This document shows, piece after piece, positions 25,987 through 34,623 of a stretch of 59,083 bases of DNA. The translations under genes were made by a program, and so were the position numbers. The notes under the pieces are model-generated. The model saw only the letters and a list, made by a program, of their open reading frames with translations. It was not told the DNA's origin and searched no databases. The DNA comes from Deltaproteobacteria bacterium (GTDB taxonomy: Bacteria > Desulfobacterota > Deferrisomatia > Deferrisomatales > BM512): contig PKTU01000128.1 in the NCBI GenBank assembly GCA_002869005.1, positions 1 to 59,083 on the forward strand, in the 5' to 3' direction. Each line of letters opens with the position of its first letter. Positions within the stretch are counted from its first letter, which is position 1.

Positions 25987-27156
25987 CTAGACCAGTTTGG
26001 CGCTTTTGATACGGGCTACAGCCTCCTGCAAGCGCTCCTCGGGGAGGCAAAGGGTCATCCGCACATAGCCCTCCCCGGTAGGTCCGAAGCCGTTGCCGGG
26101 GGTAGCCACTATGCCGACAGTCTCAAGCAACTCTTTGGCGAAGCCGGCAGAAGTGCGCCCCTCCGGCACAGGGAACCATACGTAGAGGGCAGCCTTTGGC
26201 GCCGTAGCTTTTAGACCGGCCTCCTGAAGGCCCTTCACCAGCACATCCCTACGACGCTGATAAACCTTTCGCAGATCCTCCTGTGGGGACTGATCACCCT
26301 CAAGCGCCTCGATACCGGCGACCTGAATCGCCTCGAATAAGCCGGAGTCCACATTGGTCTTTATCTTGCCGAGCCCCGCTATCACCTGAGCGTTGCCGAC
26401 GGCGAAGCCGACGCGCCAACCGGTCATATTGTAGGTCTTTGAGAGGCTGTGAAACTCTATTCCAACATCCTTGGCACCGTCGACCTCAAGGAAGGAGATC
26501 GGCTTATTGTCGCCGTAATATATCTCCGTATAAGCGGCGTCATGACAAACGATGATATTGTGCTTCTTGGCAAAGGCTACCACCCTCTCAAAGAAGGGCA
26601 CGTCCGCAAGGGCGCTGGTGGGGTTGTTGGGGTAATTGAGGAAGAGGAGCTTCGCTTTCTCGCAGACATCCTCGGGGATGGCGTCAAGGTCAGGGAGATA
26701 ACCGTTCTCCTCCAGGAGCGGCATGTAGTAGGAGCGGCCGCCGGCAAAGAGGGTGCCTATGTTGTAGACGGGGTAAGCCGGGTCGGGGACGAGGCTTATA
26801 TCCTCAGGGTCTATGAAGGCGAGGCTTATGTGCGCTATGCCCTCCTTTGAGCCGATGAGGGAGACTACCTCCGTGTTGGGATCAAGGGTGACATTGAAGC
26901 GACGCTTGTACCAATCCGCCACCGACTTGCGAAAGACCTTGAGCCCTTGATAGGAGGGGTAGCGGTGGTATGCGGGATTCTCAACAGTCTCCTGAAGCTT
27001 TTTGACGATATTGTCAAAGGTGGGCATATCAGGGTCGCCAATACCCAAATCTATAATGTCAACACCGCGCTCACGGGCTTCATTTTTGGCGCGGTCAATC
27101 TCCGCGAACAGTTAAGGAGGCAGATCCGCCACCCTCTTTGCTAAACTGATCTTCAT
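25987..27156 (-). pseudogene. dapL: LL-diaminopimelate aminotransferase, interrupted by an in-frame TAA
   Basis: The PLP enzyme converts tetrahydrodipicolinate directly to LL-diaminopimelate for lysine and peptidoglycan. The true start is ATG at 27156, with GAGGT 7 bases upstream and family-typical residues (SLAKRVADLPP). Codon 15 is TAA (27114-27112), and the frame then continues LFAEIDRAKNEARERGVDIIDLGIGDPD. Homologues read PPYLFAEID, so the stop replaces an expected Tyr. The rest is intact, including SLSKTYNMTGWRVGF with the PLP Lys. A TTG at 27048 could start a product lacking the N-terminal arm but has no special support. Sequencing error, recent mutation or suppression are all possible. 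Confidence 0.9.
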
Positions 27157-27178
27157 CTTCGTGACCTCTTGATATTCC

Positions 27179-27979
27179 TTATTTTAAATTTAACAAATCC
27201 ATCATTTCATAGACGCCGGGAGGCTGCGTGACTATCCACTCGGCCGCCTTTACCGCGCCCCTGGCGAAGGTCTCTCGCGAGCTGGCCTTGTGGGTAAGCT
27301 CCAACCTCTCTCCCAGAGTGCCGAAGATGACGGTGTGGTCGCCGACCACGTCACCCGCTCTTACGGCGTGCATTCCAATCTCTTTAGCTGTCCGCTCCCC
27401 CACGATACCCTCGCGGCCATTGACGCAATCTGAGGCGGCGTTAAGGCCGAGGGCGTTCGCGACCTCCTCGGCGAGACGTTTGGCTGAGCCGGAGGGGGCA
27501 TCCTTTTTAAAGCGGTGATGCGTCTCCACTATCTCCACGTCGTAATCTTCACCCAGGAGTCTGGCCGCTTCGTGGACCAGCTTAAAAAGTATGTTCATCC
27601 CCACGCTCATGTTGGGGGTGAAGAATATTCGGCAGTCGTTACGAGCCCGAATCGACTCTTTCTCCTCGGGGGTAAAGCCGGTTGAGCCGATTACTATAGC
27701 CTTTTTGGCCTTTGCAACAATTTCAATGTTGTTTAAAGAAACCTCGGCGGTGGTGAAGTCGACGAGCACGTCGCAACTCTCCATAGCCGCCGCCACATCG
27801 CAGGTTAGAGGAACATCCGCCTTGCCGTAACCGGCAACAAGCCCTAAGTCCTCACCAAGGGAGGGGTGTTCGGGGCGCTCAAGACCTGCGCCTACCAGCA
27901 TACCGTCCGCTTCATTCACAAGACGCGCTATTAGCCCGCCCATCCTTCCGGCAGCGCCGGTAACAGCTACTTTTACCAT
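27179..27979 (-). CDS. dapB: 4-hydroxy-tetrahydrodipicolinate reductase
   Basis: The NAD(P)H-dependent second step specific to the diaminopimelate route. The 266-residue protein has VAVTGAAGRMGGLIA (dinucleotide binding), GSTGFTPEE, the catalytic ETHHRFKKDAPSGSA and GEREGIVGERT-like active-site residues. It lies between dapA (10 bp upstream) and dapL (22 bp downstream), making a dapA-dapB-dapL run. Confidence 0.95.
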   Translation of the reverse strand: MVKVAVTGAAGRMGGLIARLVNEADGMLVGAGLERPEHPSLGEDLGLVAGYGKADVPLTCDVAAAMESCDVLVDFTTAEVSLNNIEIVAKAKKAIVIGSTGFTPEEKESIRARNDCRIFFTPNMSVGMNILFKLVHEAARLLGEDYDVEIVETHHRFKKDAPSGSAKRLAEEVANALGLNAASDCVNGREGIVGERTAKEIGMHAVRAGDVVGDHTVIFGTLGERLELTHKASSRETFARGAVKAAEWIVTQPPGVYEMMDLLNLK

Positions 27980-27989
27980 TACGCCTCCG

Positions 27990-28862
27990 CTAAATAAGCC
28001 CGTAACGCTTAAGCTCGCCTTTGAGCTCGCTCTCGCTGGCTTCAGTGAGGGGGCAAAGCGGCATCCTGACTGAGAACTCCAAGCGCCCCATCATCCCAAG
28101 GGCCATCTTGACAGGCACGGGGTTAACCTCAAGGAACATGGCTCTCGCCAGGGGCGCCAACTTGAAATGTAGCGCTTTTGCTTTAAGCATGTCGCCCGCA
28201 TTGGCCGATGCGCAAAGCGACTTCATATCCGCGGGAGCGACGTTCGAAACCACGGAGATGACCCCTTTGCCACCCACCGAGATGAGAGGCAGCACTGTTG
28301 CGTCGTCGCCTGAGATTACGTCAAAATCCTCTCCGCAAAGCTCAACGATCTGGGATACCTGCCCGAGATCTCCACTCGCCTCTTTGATTCCGACGACCTC
28401 CGGTATTTTGGCTAGCTCCGCCACTACGGAGGGGACAAGGTTAACCGCCGTGCGGCTCGGCACGTTGTAGACGACTATGGGCATGGAGGCTTCCGCAGCA
28501 ATTCGCTTGTAGTGCGCGTAAAGGCCCTCCAAGGTTGGCTTATTGTAGTAAGGAGTGATTATAAGCGCGCCATCCGCCCCGGCATTCTTAGCGTATTGGG
28601 TTAAATCAACGGCTTCTGCTGTATTGTTGGAGCCGGTCCCCGCTATAACGGGTACTCTTCCCTTGGCTTCATCGATCGCTATATCGATGACTCTGCGGTG
28701 CTCCTCATGGCTAAGGGTGGCGGATTCGCCTGTCGTGCCGCACGGGACGATCCCGTCAATGCCCTCTTCAATCTGCCAATTTATGTGCCTACGAAAGGAC
28801 TCCTCATCGATGGAGCCCCCTGAGAAGGGGGTCACCAGGGCTGTCATTGCTCCGCTGAACAT
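27990..28862 (-). CDS. dapA: 4-hydroxy-tetrahydrodipicolinate synthase
   Basis: Condenses pyruvate and aspartate semialdehyde. The 290-residue protein has the GTTGESATLSHEEH substrate loop, YNKPTLEGLY, the catalytic Tyr in VVYNVPSRT and the Schiff-base Lys in VGIKEASGDL. GGGAG lies 6 bases before the ATG. It is the first gene of a likely operon running down to 22548. Confidence 0.96.
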   Translation of the reverse strand: MFSGAMTALVTPFSGGSIDEESFRRHINWQIEEGIDGIVPCGTTGESATLSHEEHRRVIDIAIDEAKGRVPVIAGTGSNNTAEAVDLTQYAKNAGADGALIITPYYNKPTLEGLYAHYKRIAAEASMPIVVYNVPSRTAVNLVPSVVAELAKIPEVVGIKEASGDLGQVSQIVELCGEDFDVISGDDATVLPLISVGGKGVISVVSNVAPADMKSLCASANAGDMLKAKALHFKLAPLARAMFLEVNPVPVKMALGMMGRLEFSVRMPLCPLTEASESELKGELKRYGLI

Positions 28863-28932
28863 CGAATTCTCCCAGGTATATTTTCTGGACTGACGGGCCT
28901 TAAGGGCCTAATCTATCGCTAGTATTTTGTTA

Positions 28933-28949
28933 CCCGGCGGGATGCCGGG
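28933..28949. repeat. Short GC-rich inverted repeat
   Basis: CCCGGC and GCCGGG form a perfect 6-bp stem with a 5-base loop between the fmdB-like stop and the dapA start. Neither strand has a T run after it, so a classic intrinsic terminator is not supported. It could still weaken read-through into dapA. Confidence 0.35.
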
Positions 28950-28970
28950 CTCTATAGCCGAAGTCTAAAG

Positions 28971-29222
28971 CTAATCCGCGGAGGGGCAACCCGAACAAGC
29001 GGGTTTGGAGCCGCTTGCGGCACAGCTGGAGCCGCCGCTCTTGTTGCCGTAGTCACTCTGGTACCAGCCGGAGCCCTTGAGGGCGAAAGAGGACCTTGAA
29101 ATCAACTTCTCGACGGGGCCGGAGGCGCACTTGGGGCACTCCTCAACGGGACCGTCGGAAAATTTTCTCTGGAGTTCAAACTCAGCGCCGCAACTTTGGC
29201 ACCGGAATTCATATACAGGCAT
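28971..29222 (-). CDS. FmdB-family zinc-ribbon protein
   Basis: An 83-residue putative regulatory protein with the N-terminal MPVYEFRCQSCG and a second CPKC pair (C8, C11, C29, C32) forming a zinc ribbon, then SSFALKGSGWYQSDY and a Gly/Ser/Cys-rich tail ending with three more cysteines. The family is widespread and poorly characterised. It is divergent from the CDF transporter gene, with 76 bp between starts. Confidence 0.9.
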   Translation of the reverse strand: MPVYEFRCQSCGAEFELQRKFSDGPVEECPKCASGPVEKLISRSSFALKGSGWYQSDYGNKSGGSSCAASGSKPACSGCPSAD

Positions 29223-29298
29223 TTTAAAAAAACCTCCACGAAACAGTATCTTTTCTTCTCCGTTTAAAGGAACGTGGAACTATAACACCGGTCTCGGC

Positions 29299-30450
29299 AT
29301 GAAGCAACTCAATGAAAGTTCAAACAACTGGTGGGCAACGGGCGAGGGAGTGACCCTCGGAGGCGGCGCAATCAACGTCGTCCTCGGGTTCATAAAATTC
29401 TTCGCCGGGTCCGTCGGAGGCAGCCCGGCGCTCCTCGCGGACGCCCTACATTCATTTTCTGATTTGGCGACAGATATCGTCGTTCTGCTGGGCTATCGCA
29501 TAGGCAGGGCGCCTGTAGACGATAAGCACCCTTGGGGCCACGGCAAGATAGAGACCCTCGCTACCCTGGTCATGGGCGTTGTCATATCCGTCCTCGGCGT
29601 GGGCATGGCGATTGACGCTCTAATCAACTTGTCAGGCGAGCCCACCGCAGCCCCTCCCGGCATAATCGCCTTGGGAGCCGCGCTGCTTTCAATCGTCGGC
29701 AAAGAGGGCCTTTTCAGTTGGACAGCGTGGGTGGCGCGGGGCACCGATAGCCGATTGATATTATCAAACGCTTGGCACCACAGAACAGACTCGCTCTCCT
29801 CAATAGCCGCTCTACTTGGTGTATGGGCGGCGCGAAACGGATTCTGGTGGGGAGACCCGCTCGCGGTGCTCGTCGTATCTCTCTTCATAGTCAAGGTCGG
29901 CATCGACCTGCTCTTGCCGGCATACAGGGACCTTACAGACGCCTCGGTGGAGGATGAAACGATAATCACGATAGAGGAGAGCCTCGGCAGGATATCAGGG
30001 ATTAAAGGTTACCACGACATCCGCGCCCGCAGGGCTGGAGCGGAGCTCTTTATCGATATTGATATCGAAGTCGACGGCGGGTTAAACGTCATCCAGGGCC
30101 ACGATGTCGCCCGCGAAGTCAAGACCGCGCTGTTGACTGGAGTTAAGGGCACCCGGGACGTGATGGTCCACATTGAACCTATTGAAGCGAACGCCGAAGT
30201 TGAGCGGCGGGAGCTTATACAAAGACGCGCAACCGACCTTGCGCTGGAGACGGAGGGGGTCCTCGGCGTCCACGGCGTAAGGCTAATCCCTGAGGCCGCA
30301 GGATGCCTCATCAACATCGACATAGAGGTATCACCGGAGTTGATAATCAGAGAGGCCCACGAGATAGCACACAACCTTAAATATAAGTTAAAGGAGCTCG
30401 AAGGCGTCGGGGATGCCGTTATCCATGTGGACCTGCACGGAGAGGTCTAA
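29299..30450 (+). CDS. Cation diffusion facilitator transporter
   Basis: About 383 residues from the ATG at 29299. The membrane domain has the paired metal sites LLADALHSFSDLATD (HxxxD) and SNAWHHRTDSLSS (HxxxD), with GRAPVDDKHPWGHGKIE between helices. The cytoplasmic part has two ferredoxin-like dimerisation domains (about 215-290 and 300-383), one more than usual. It exports divalent cations such as Zn, Fe or Mn using the proton gradient; the metal is not predictable. The stop overlaps that of mqnA (CTAA). The ribosome site is weak. Confidence 0.9.
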   Translation: MKQLNESSNNWWATGEGVTLGGGAINVVLGFIKFFAGSVGGSPALLADALHSFSDLATDIVVLLGYRIGRAPVDDKHPWGHGKIETLATLVMGVVISVLGVGMAIDALINLSGEPTAAPPGIIALGAALLSIVGKEGLFSWTAWVARGTDSRLILSNAWHHRTDSLSSIAALLGVWAARNGFWWGDPLAVLVVSLFIVKVGIDLLLPAYRDLTDASVEDETIITIEESLGRISGIKGYHDIRARRAGAELFIDIDIEVDGGLNVIQGHDVAREVKTALLTGVKGTRDVMVHIEPIEANAEVERRELIQRRATDLALETEGVLGVHGVRLIPEAAGCLINIDIEVSPELIIREAHEIAHNLKYKLKELEGVGDAVIHVDLHGEV

Positions 30451-31268
30451 AGAGGCCCCTCAACGTCGAGCGGCAGAGGCATAACCCCCTCCCCTATCAA
30501 TCCCAGCCCCGCAGCCTCCCTCGCAAAACGTGCGAGCCCGGCGAGGTGCCAGGTGGTCAGGTCGTAGGAGATTGTCTTCCAATATTCCGCAAGGCCCTCG
30601 CTTCCGAGCCATTTAGATTCGGGTGAATCCAGCGCATAACGTTCATAAGACCGGTAGGCTCTTTGACGCGCCGCGATGAGGAGGTGGTAGAGCTCCCTAA
30701 AGCGGGCAGGGTCAGCCTCGAACCTGTCTCTTCGTGTAATCCAGAGGGCGAAGACAAAGGGCTGCCCAGTCTCCTCAAACCAAAGCTCCCCTAGGTCATA
30801 CACATACTCCCACCCTCCCTCAAGGCTGGCCTTTAGGGCTTGATCCCCAATCAAGAGAAGCGCGTCTGGGTCATCCACCAGCTCTTCGGTGTACTTAGGA
30901 GATATACCCTTGAAGCCCTCAAGGATTACCTTGAGCAGGATTACAGAAGTGGCGGAGGCGGGGGTTAGGGCAACCCTGCCTCCATCCAGTTCGCCTATTG
31001 GGCGATGGCTGAACAGGAGGACCGACGCGACCTCGCCGATAGCTGAAATGGAGAGGTCGGGGAGAAAACCGTAAAGCTCGGGGTGCTTGAGAAATTCAAC
31101 CGAGGATGACGGGGAGATATCTATGGCCCCTTTCCGAAGGAGGGTATTTAGCTCCGTGGGCACTCCGCCTACGAAGGTAGCCTCTCCTAGAGAATTCCCC
31201 TCCTCAAGCGCCCGAAAAATTGGTGTGCAGTTGGCGAAGCCGATACGGCCAACTTTTAGTCCGCTCAT
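30447..31268 (-). CDS. mqnA: Chorismate dehydratase, futalosine menaquinone pathway
   Basis: The 273-residue protein is a periplasmic-binding-fold enzyme making 3-enolpyruvyl-benzoate from chorismate. It shows VGRIGFANCTPIF, the GVPTELNTLLRKGAIDISPSSSVEF segment typical of MqnA, and LGELWFEETGQPFVFALW. The start at 31268 (MSGLKVG) has AAGGAG about 10 bases upstream. It implies menaquinone synthesis by the futalosine route. A UbiD-type decarboxylase gene, which could supply a late pathway step, lies divergently 139 bp away. Confidence 0.92.
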   Translation of the reverse strand: MSGLKVGRIGFANCTPIFRALEEGNSLGEATFVGGVPTELNTLLRKGAIDISPSSSVEFLKHPELYGFLPDLSISAIGEVASVLLFSHRPIGELDGGRVALTPASATSVILLKVILEGFKGISPKYTEELVDDPDALLLIGDQALKASLEGGWEYVYDLGELWFEETGQPFVFALWITRRDRFEADPARFRELYHLLIAARQRAYRSYERYALDSPESKWLGSEGLAEYWKTISYDLTTWHLAGLARFAREAAGLGLIGEGVMPLPLDVEGPL

Positions 31269-31407
31269 GCCGGTGATGCTCCTTGACAAGGGTTTGCCGC
31301 AACACGTAGCGCGCTGCTGGTTCTTTACCCTTCACTCTGGTAAATTACTGTCCTTAAAGAATTAACGATACGACCCGTCAGAGTCAGGGTCAAGCGAGGA
31401 AGATAAA

Positions 31408-33234
31408 GTGCCCCCTTTCAACTCCCTTCGTGAATTCGTCACCGCCCTTGATGCGGCGGGTGAACTGGTCAGAATTAAACGCGAAGTCTCTCCCGACCTT
31501 GAGATCGCAGCCATAGCGGACCAGGAGATGAAATCGCCCGGCGGCGGCAAGGCCCTCCTCTTCGAGAAGGTTGCCGGCTCCAAGATGCCGGTGCTCGTAA
31601 ACGCCTTCGGCTCAAAAAAGCGCCTCGTCATGGCGCTGGGTGGGCACCCCGACAGCCACGGCAAGCGTATCGAAGAGCTGATGAAGCTCTCTCCGCCCGC
31701 CTCTCCACGGGAGCTGCTTCACCTGTTGCCCACCCTCGGGGAGATACGCGCCGTCTTCCCCAAACGCAAAAAGTCTTCTTACCCGCCCTGCCAGGAGGTG
31801 ATCCTCACCGGCGAAGCGGTGGATTTGTCCAAAATACCCGTCCTTACCTGCTGGCCTGACGACGGAGGTCCATTCGTAACCCTCCCCTGCGTCTTCACTA
31901 AAGATCCCGAGACGGGAAGGCAAAACGTAGGAATGTACCGCCTGCAAATCTACGACAAGAAGACAACGGGGATGCATTGGCACATCCACAAGGATGGCTC
32001 CATAAGTCACGCCGAGCATAAACGGAGGGGCGAAAGAATGGAAGTCGCGGTGGCTATAGGCACAGACCCGACGATTACCTACGCAGCCACCGCCCCCCTA
32101 CCCCACGGTATAGACGAGGTTATGTTCGCCGGATTTCTCAGGGGTAAATCGGTAGAGCTGAGTAAGTGCGTGACGGTTGACCTCTGGGTCCCCTCGAGCG
32201 CAGAGATTATAATCGAGGGCTACGTCGAGCCGGGAGAGAGCCGCATAGAGGGGCCATTTGGCGACCATACGGGCTACTACTCCCCCGCCGACCCATATCC
32301 GGTATTCCATGTCACCGCGGTAACGCACAGGCGCGACCCCATCTACTTCTCTACTGTCGTGGGCATTCCCCCGATGGAGGATGAGTGGCTTGGTTGGGCG
32401 ACCGAGCGCATATTCCTCCCCCTGCTCAGGACGAACTGGCCCGAGGTTACCGAGATGCACCTGCCCGTCGAGGGGGTCTTCCACAACCTTTGCCTCGCGG
32501 CGATAAGGAAGATATACCCCGTTCAGGCACGGAGGCTAATGTCCGGCTTCTGGGGTGCGGGGCAGATGAGCTTTACAAAAATCATCTGCGTGTTCGACGA
32601 AGATGACCGGGTCACCGATCCTGTAGCTGCCGCCAAGACCGCGCTAAATAGGATACGGATACCGGAAGATCTGGTATTTACCGAGGGAGTCATGGATGCG
32701 CTCGACCACTCCTCCCCCCACCCTCTGTGGGGGGGCAAGCTCGGTATCGACGCAACTACAAAGATTGAAGGCGAGCCGCACCATGGAGAACCGCCGCCAG
32801 AAACTATCACTGCCCCTGACCAAGAGGAGGTATACTCTAAATTAAAGGGTTCGGTAGCCGGCCTAAAAAAATGCCTGATACCATTTATGGAAACCCGTCT
32901 AACCCTTGCGCTGTTGATACTTGAAAAAAGCGCTGCCGGGGCAGGCATATCAGCGGCAAAAGAAGCCATCCGGCTGGAGGGCGTTGATATCGCGGTTGCC
33001 GTTGAGGGTAGGGAGGATGAGTCTTTGCGCATACTTATCTGGCGAGCGCTCTCATCCATTGACCCCAAACGCGACATCACCATCATAGGGAACAAAGCGG
33101 CAGTGGATGCAACGAAGAAGCTCGGCGTTGAGGAGGGGCACTTCAGAGAGTGGCCTGAAGAGGTCTCACATCCCTCAGGGGTAGCCGAGCAGGCAAAAGA
33201 TATAGCCCGCGAGGCGGGACTTAAAAGAGGTTGA
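31408..33234 (+). CDS. UbiD-family decarboxylase, likely in menaquinone synthesis
   Basis: A 608-residue UbiD-type prenylated-FMN decarboxylase. It starts SLREFVTALDAAGELVRI and has the MHWHIHKDG and SHAEHKRRGERMEVAVAIG motifs and EGPFGDHTGYYSPADPYPVF, including the catalytic E-x-E/R region. Length and the neighbouring mqnA fit the menaquinone-pathway subgroup (MqnP-like context); other aromatic decarboxylases are possible. The GTG start has GAGGAAG upstream. cysE follows after one base. Confidence 0.88.
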   Translation: MPPFNSLREFVTALDAAGELVRIKREVSPDLEIAAIADQEMKSPGGGKALLFEKVAGSKMPVLVNAFGSKKRLVMALGGHPDSHGKRIEELMKLSPPASPRELLHLLPTLGEIRAVFPKRKKSSYPPCQEVILTGEAVDLSKIPVLTCWPDDGGPFVTLPCVFTKDPETGRQNVGMYRLQIYDKKTTGMHWHIHKDGSISHAEHKRRGERMEVAVAIGTDPTITYAATAPLPHGIDEVMFAGFLRGKSVELSKCVTVDLWVPSSAEIIIEGYVEPGESRIEGPFGDHTGYYSPADPYPVFHVTAVTHRRDPIYFSTVVGIPPMEDEWLGWATERIFLPLLRTNWPEVTEMHLPVEGVFHNLCLAAIRKIYPVQARRLMSGFWGAGQMSFTKIICVFDEDDRVTDPVAAAKTALNRIRIPEDLVFTEGVMDALDHSSPHPLWGGKLGIDATTKIEGEPHHGEPPPETITAPDQEEVYSKLKGSVAGLKKCLIPFMETRLTLALLILEKSAAGAGISAAKEAIRLEGVDIAVAVEGREDESLRILIWRALSSIDPKRDITIIGNKAAVDATKKLGVEEGHFREWPEEVSHPSGVAEQAKDIAREAGLKRG

Positions 33235-33235
33235 T

Positions 33236-34225
33236 ATGTCGGATTCAAAGTTAATAGGGGATAATCTTTTTACAACCGGAGAGGCGGGCGCGTGCATCGA
33301 ATCGATTGAGAGAACGCAAAGCTGCCGGGAAAAGCTCCCCGATATAGTGGACTCCATCCTCGAATCTTGCAAACGGGAGGAGGAGACGCTGACCCATGTC
33401 AACTCCGAGTTGCTGCCCTCAAAAGAGGAGGTCACGGGGCTGGTGAGGCTAATGATGGAGCTAGTCTTTCCCGGCTACTTCGGGGATAAGCAGGTGGACG
33501 CCTCGACGCTCCCCTACTATATAGGCGACAAAGCTTCCGAGCTCCTTGACCGGCTATCATTACAGTGCGAGCACGCCATACGTCATGAGTGTCGCCGCAC
33601 AAAACGCAGCTGCGTTCACTGCGTCGAAATGGGAAAAGATTTGGCAATTTCCTTCTTGCGGGAGATACCGGAGGTTCGCCGCCTCGCGGCGAGCGATGTC
33701 CGCGCGGCATATAAGGGCGACCCCGCGGCCAAGTCCTTCGACGAAGTGGTTTTTTGCTACCCCGGCCTTCTTGCCATCACTGTCTACCGCCTCGCCCACG
33801 TTCTCTACACCCTTGGCGCGCCCCTCCTGCCACGCATAATGACGGAGTACGCGCATGGCGAAACAGCGATCGACATCCACCCCGGCGCAAAGATAGACGA
33901 AGAGTTCTTCATCGACCATGGCTCCGGCGTAGTCATAGGAGAAACCTGCGAGATAGGTAAGGGGGTAACCCTTTACCAGGGGGTAACCCTGGGCGCGCTC
34001 AGCTTTGCGCGGGAGGAGGACGGCTCCATTGTACGCGGAACCAAACGCCACCCAACCATTGAGGATGGAGTCGTCATCTACTCCGGCGCAACGATCCTTG
34101 GCGGAAGCACGGTCATCGGCAAAAACTCTATAATAGGCGGTAACGTCTGGATGACTAAATCCCTGCCCGAGGGCACAACCGTTACCATATCAAGTCCGGA
34201 CCTAGTCTACAGGCAGCGGAGATAG
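33236..34225 (+). CDS. cysE: Serine O-acetyltransferase, long EpsC type
   Basis: First step of cysteine synthesis from serine and acetyl-CoA. The 329-residue protein has an N-terminal helical region (with CRRTKRSCVHC near residue 118) and then YRLAHVLY, EYAHGETAIDIHPGAKIDEEFFIDHGSG (catalytic His and Asp residues), VVIGETCEIG and a left-handed beta-helix of hexapeptide repeats. Such long forms are common in anaerobes. It follows ubiD closely and precedes the YidD-domain gene by 8 bp. Confidence 0.93.
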   Translation: MSDSKLIGDNLFTTGEAGACIESIERTQSCREKLPDIVDSILESCKREEETLTHVNSELLPSKEEVTGLVRLMMELVFPGYFGDKQVDASTLPYYIGDKASELLDRLSLQCEHAIRHECRRTKRSCVHCVEMGKDLAISFLREIPEVRRLAASDVRAAYKGDPAAKSFDEVVFCYPGLLAITVYRLAHVLYTLGAPLLPRIMTEYAHGETAIDIHPGAKIDEEFFIDHGSGVVIGETCEIGKGVTLYQGVTLGALSFAREEDGSIVRGTKRHPTIEDGVVIYSGATILGGSTVIGKNSIIGGNVWMTKSLPEGTTVTISSPDLVYRQRR

Positions 34226-34233
34226 TATCAACG

Positions 34234-34623
34234 ATGAAGAGGAGCGCGGCGTTTATATGCCTCATCTTCCTGTCGGCTGCCGCCCATGCCTGGTGGAACC
34301 CTCCGGGGTGGGAGCCATCCGCCGAGGAGGAGCCGCATTTCGCCGTTTCGCCGGGTGAGGTTATAACCGACTCCCTTCTCAACCTCTACCGCTCCACCCA
34401 GGGTAGCGTCGGCGGCTCAAGTTGCCCAAGCTACCCCAGTTGCTCGGCATACTCTTTGAGGGCGATAGACCTCTACGGCCCCCTTGTGGGCACTGTTCTG
34501 ACCGCTGCCCGCCTGGTTTCAGAGGGTGAAGAGGGTAATTTCGCCCCCGTCATCCACAAAGGCCGCCCCCTAGTCTACTCTCCCCCGGAGTGGGATATGG
34601 CCTACCTTAAGGGTGAGCGATGA
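34234..34623 (+). CDS. Secreted YidD-domain protein
   Basis: The 129-residue protein has a Sec signal peptide (KRSAAFICLIFLSAAAHA), then ITDSLLNLYRSTQGSVGG and the YidD signature CPSYPSCSAYSLRAIDLYGPLVG. Ordinary YidD proteins are about 70-90 residues, lack a signal peptide and sit with rnpA/yidC. This form instead appears exported and is coupled (ATGA overlap) to a TPR protein with membrane segments. The two conserved cysteines (C-x5-C) remain. The function is unknown; a role in envelope assembly is inferred. Confidence 0.75.
   Translation: MKRSAAFICLIFLSAAAHAWWNPPGWEPSAEEEPHFAVSPGEVITDSLLNLYRSTQGSVGGSSCPSYPSCSAYSLRAIDLYGPLVGTVLTAARLVSEGEEGNFAPVIHKGRPLVYSPPEWDMAYLKGER

Noticed and set aside
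25987-27048. dapL starting at the TTG at 27048
   Set aside because: This start falls inside the conserved IDLGIGDPD segment, lacks special ribosome support and omits the N-terminal arm, while a well-placed ATG with ribosome site exists at 27156.
27100-27120. Meaning of the CCTCCTTA string at the dapL stop
   Set aside because: It matches the 16S anti-Shine-Dalgarno sequence, but it is explained by Pro-Pro codons followed by the stop; no regulatory role can be argued.
28933-28949. Intrinsic terminator between the zinc-ribbon gene and dapA
   Set aside because: The stem is followed by no T run on either strand; kept only as an inverted repeat.
29077-29298. N-terminal extension of the CDF transporter overlapping the zinc-ribbon gene
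   Set aside because: The extension is antisense to a conserved FmdB protein and has no transporter similarity; the ATG at 29299 fits the family start.
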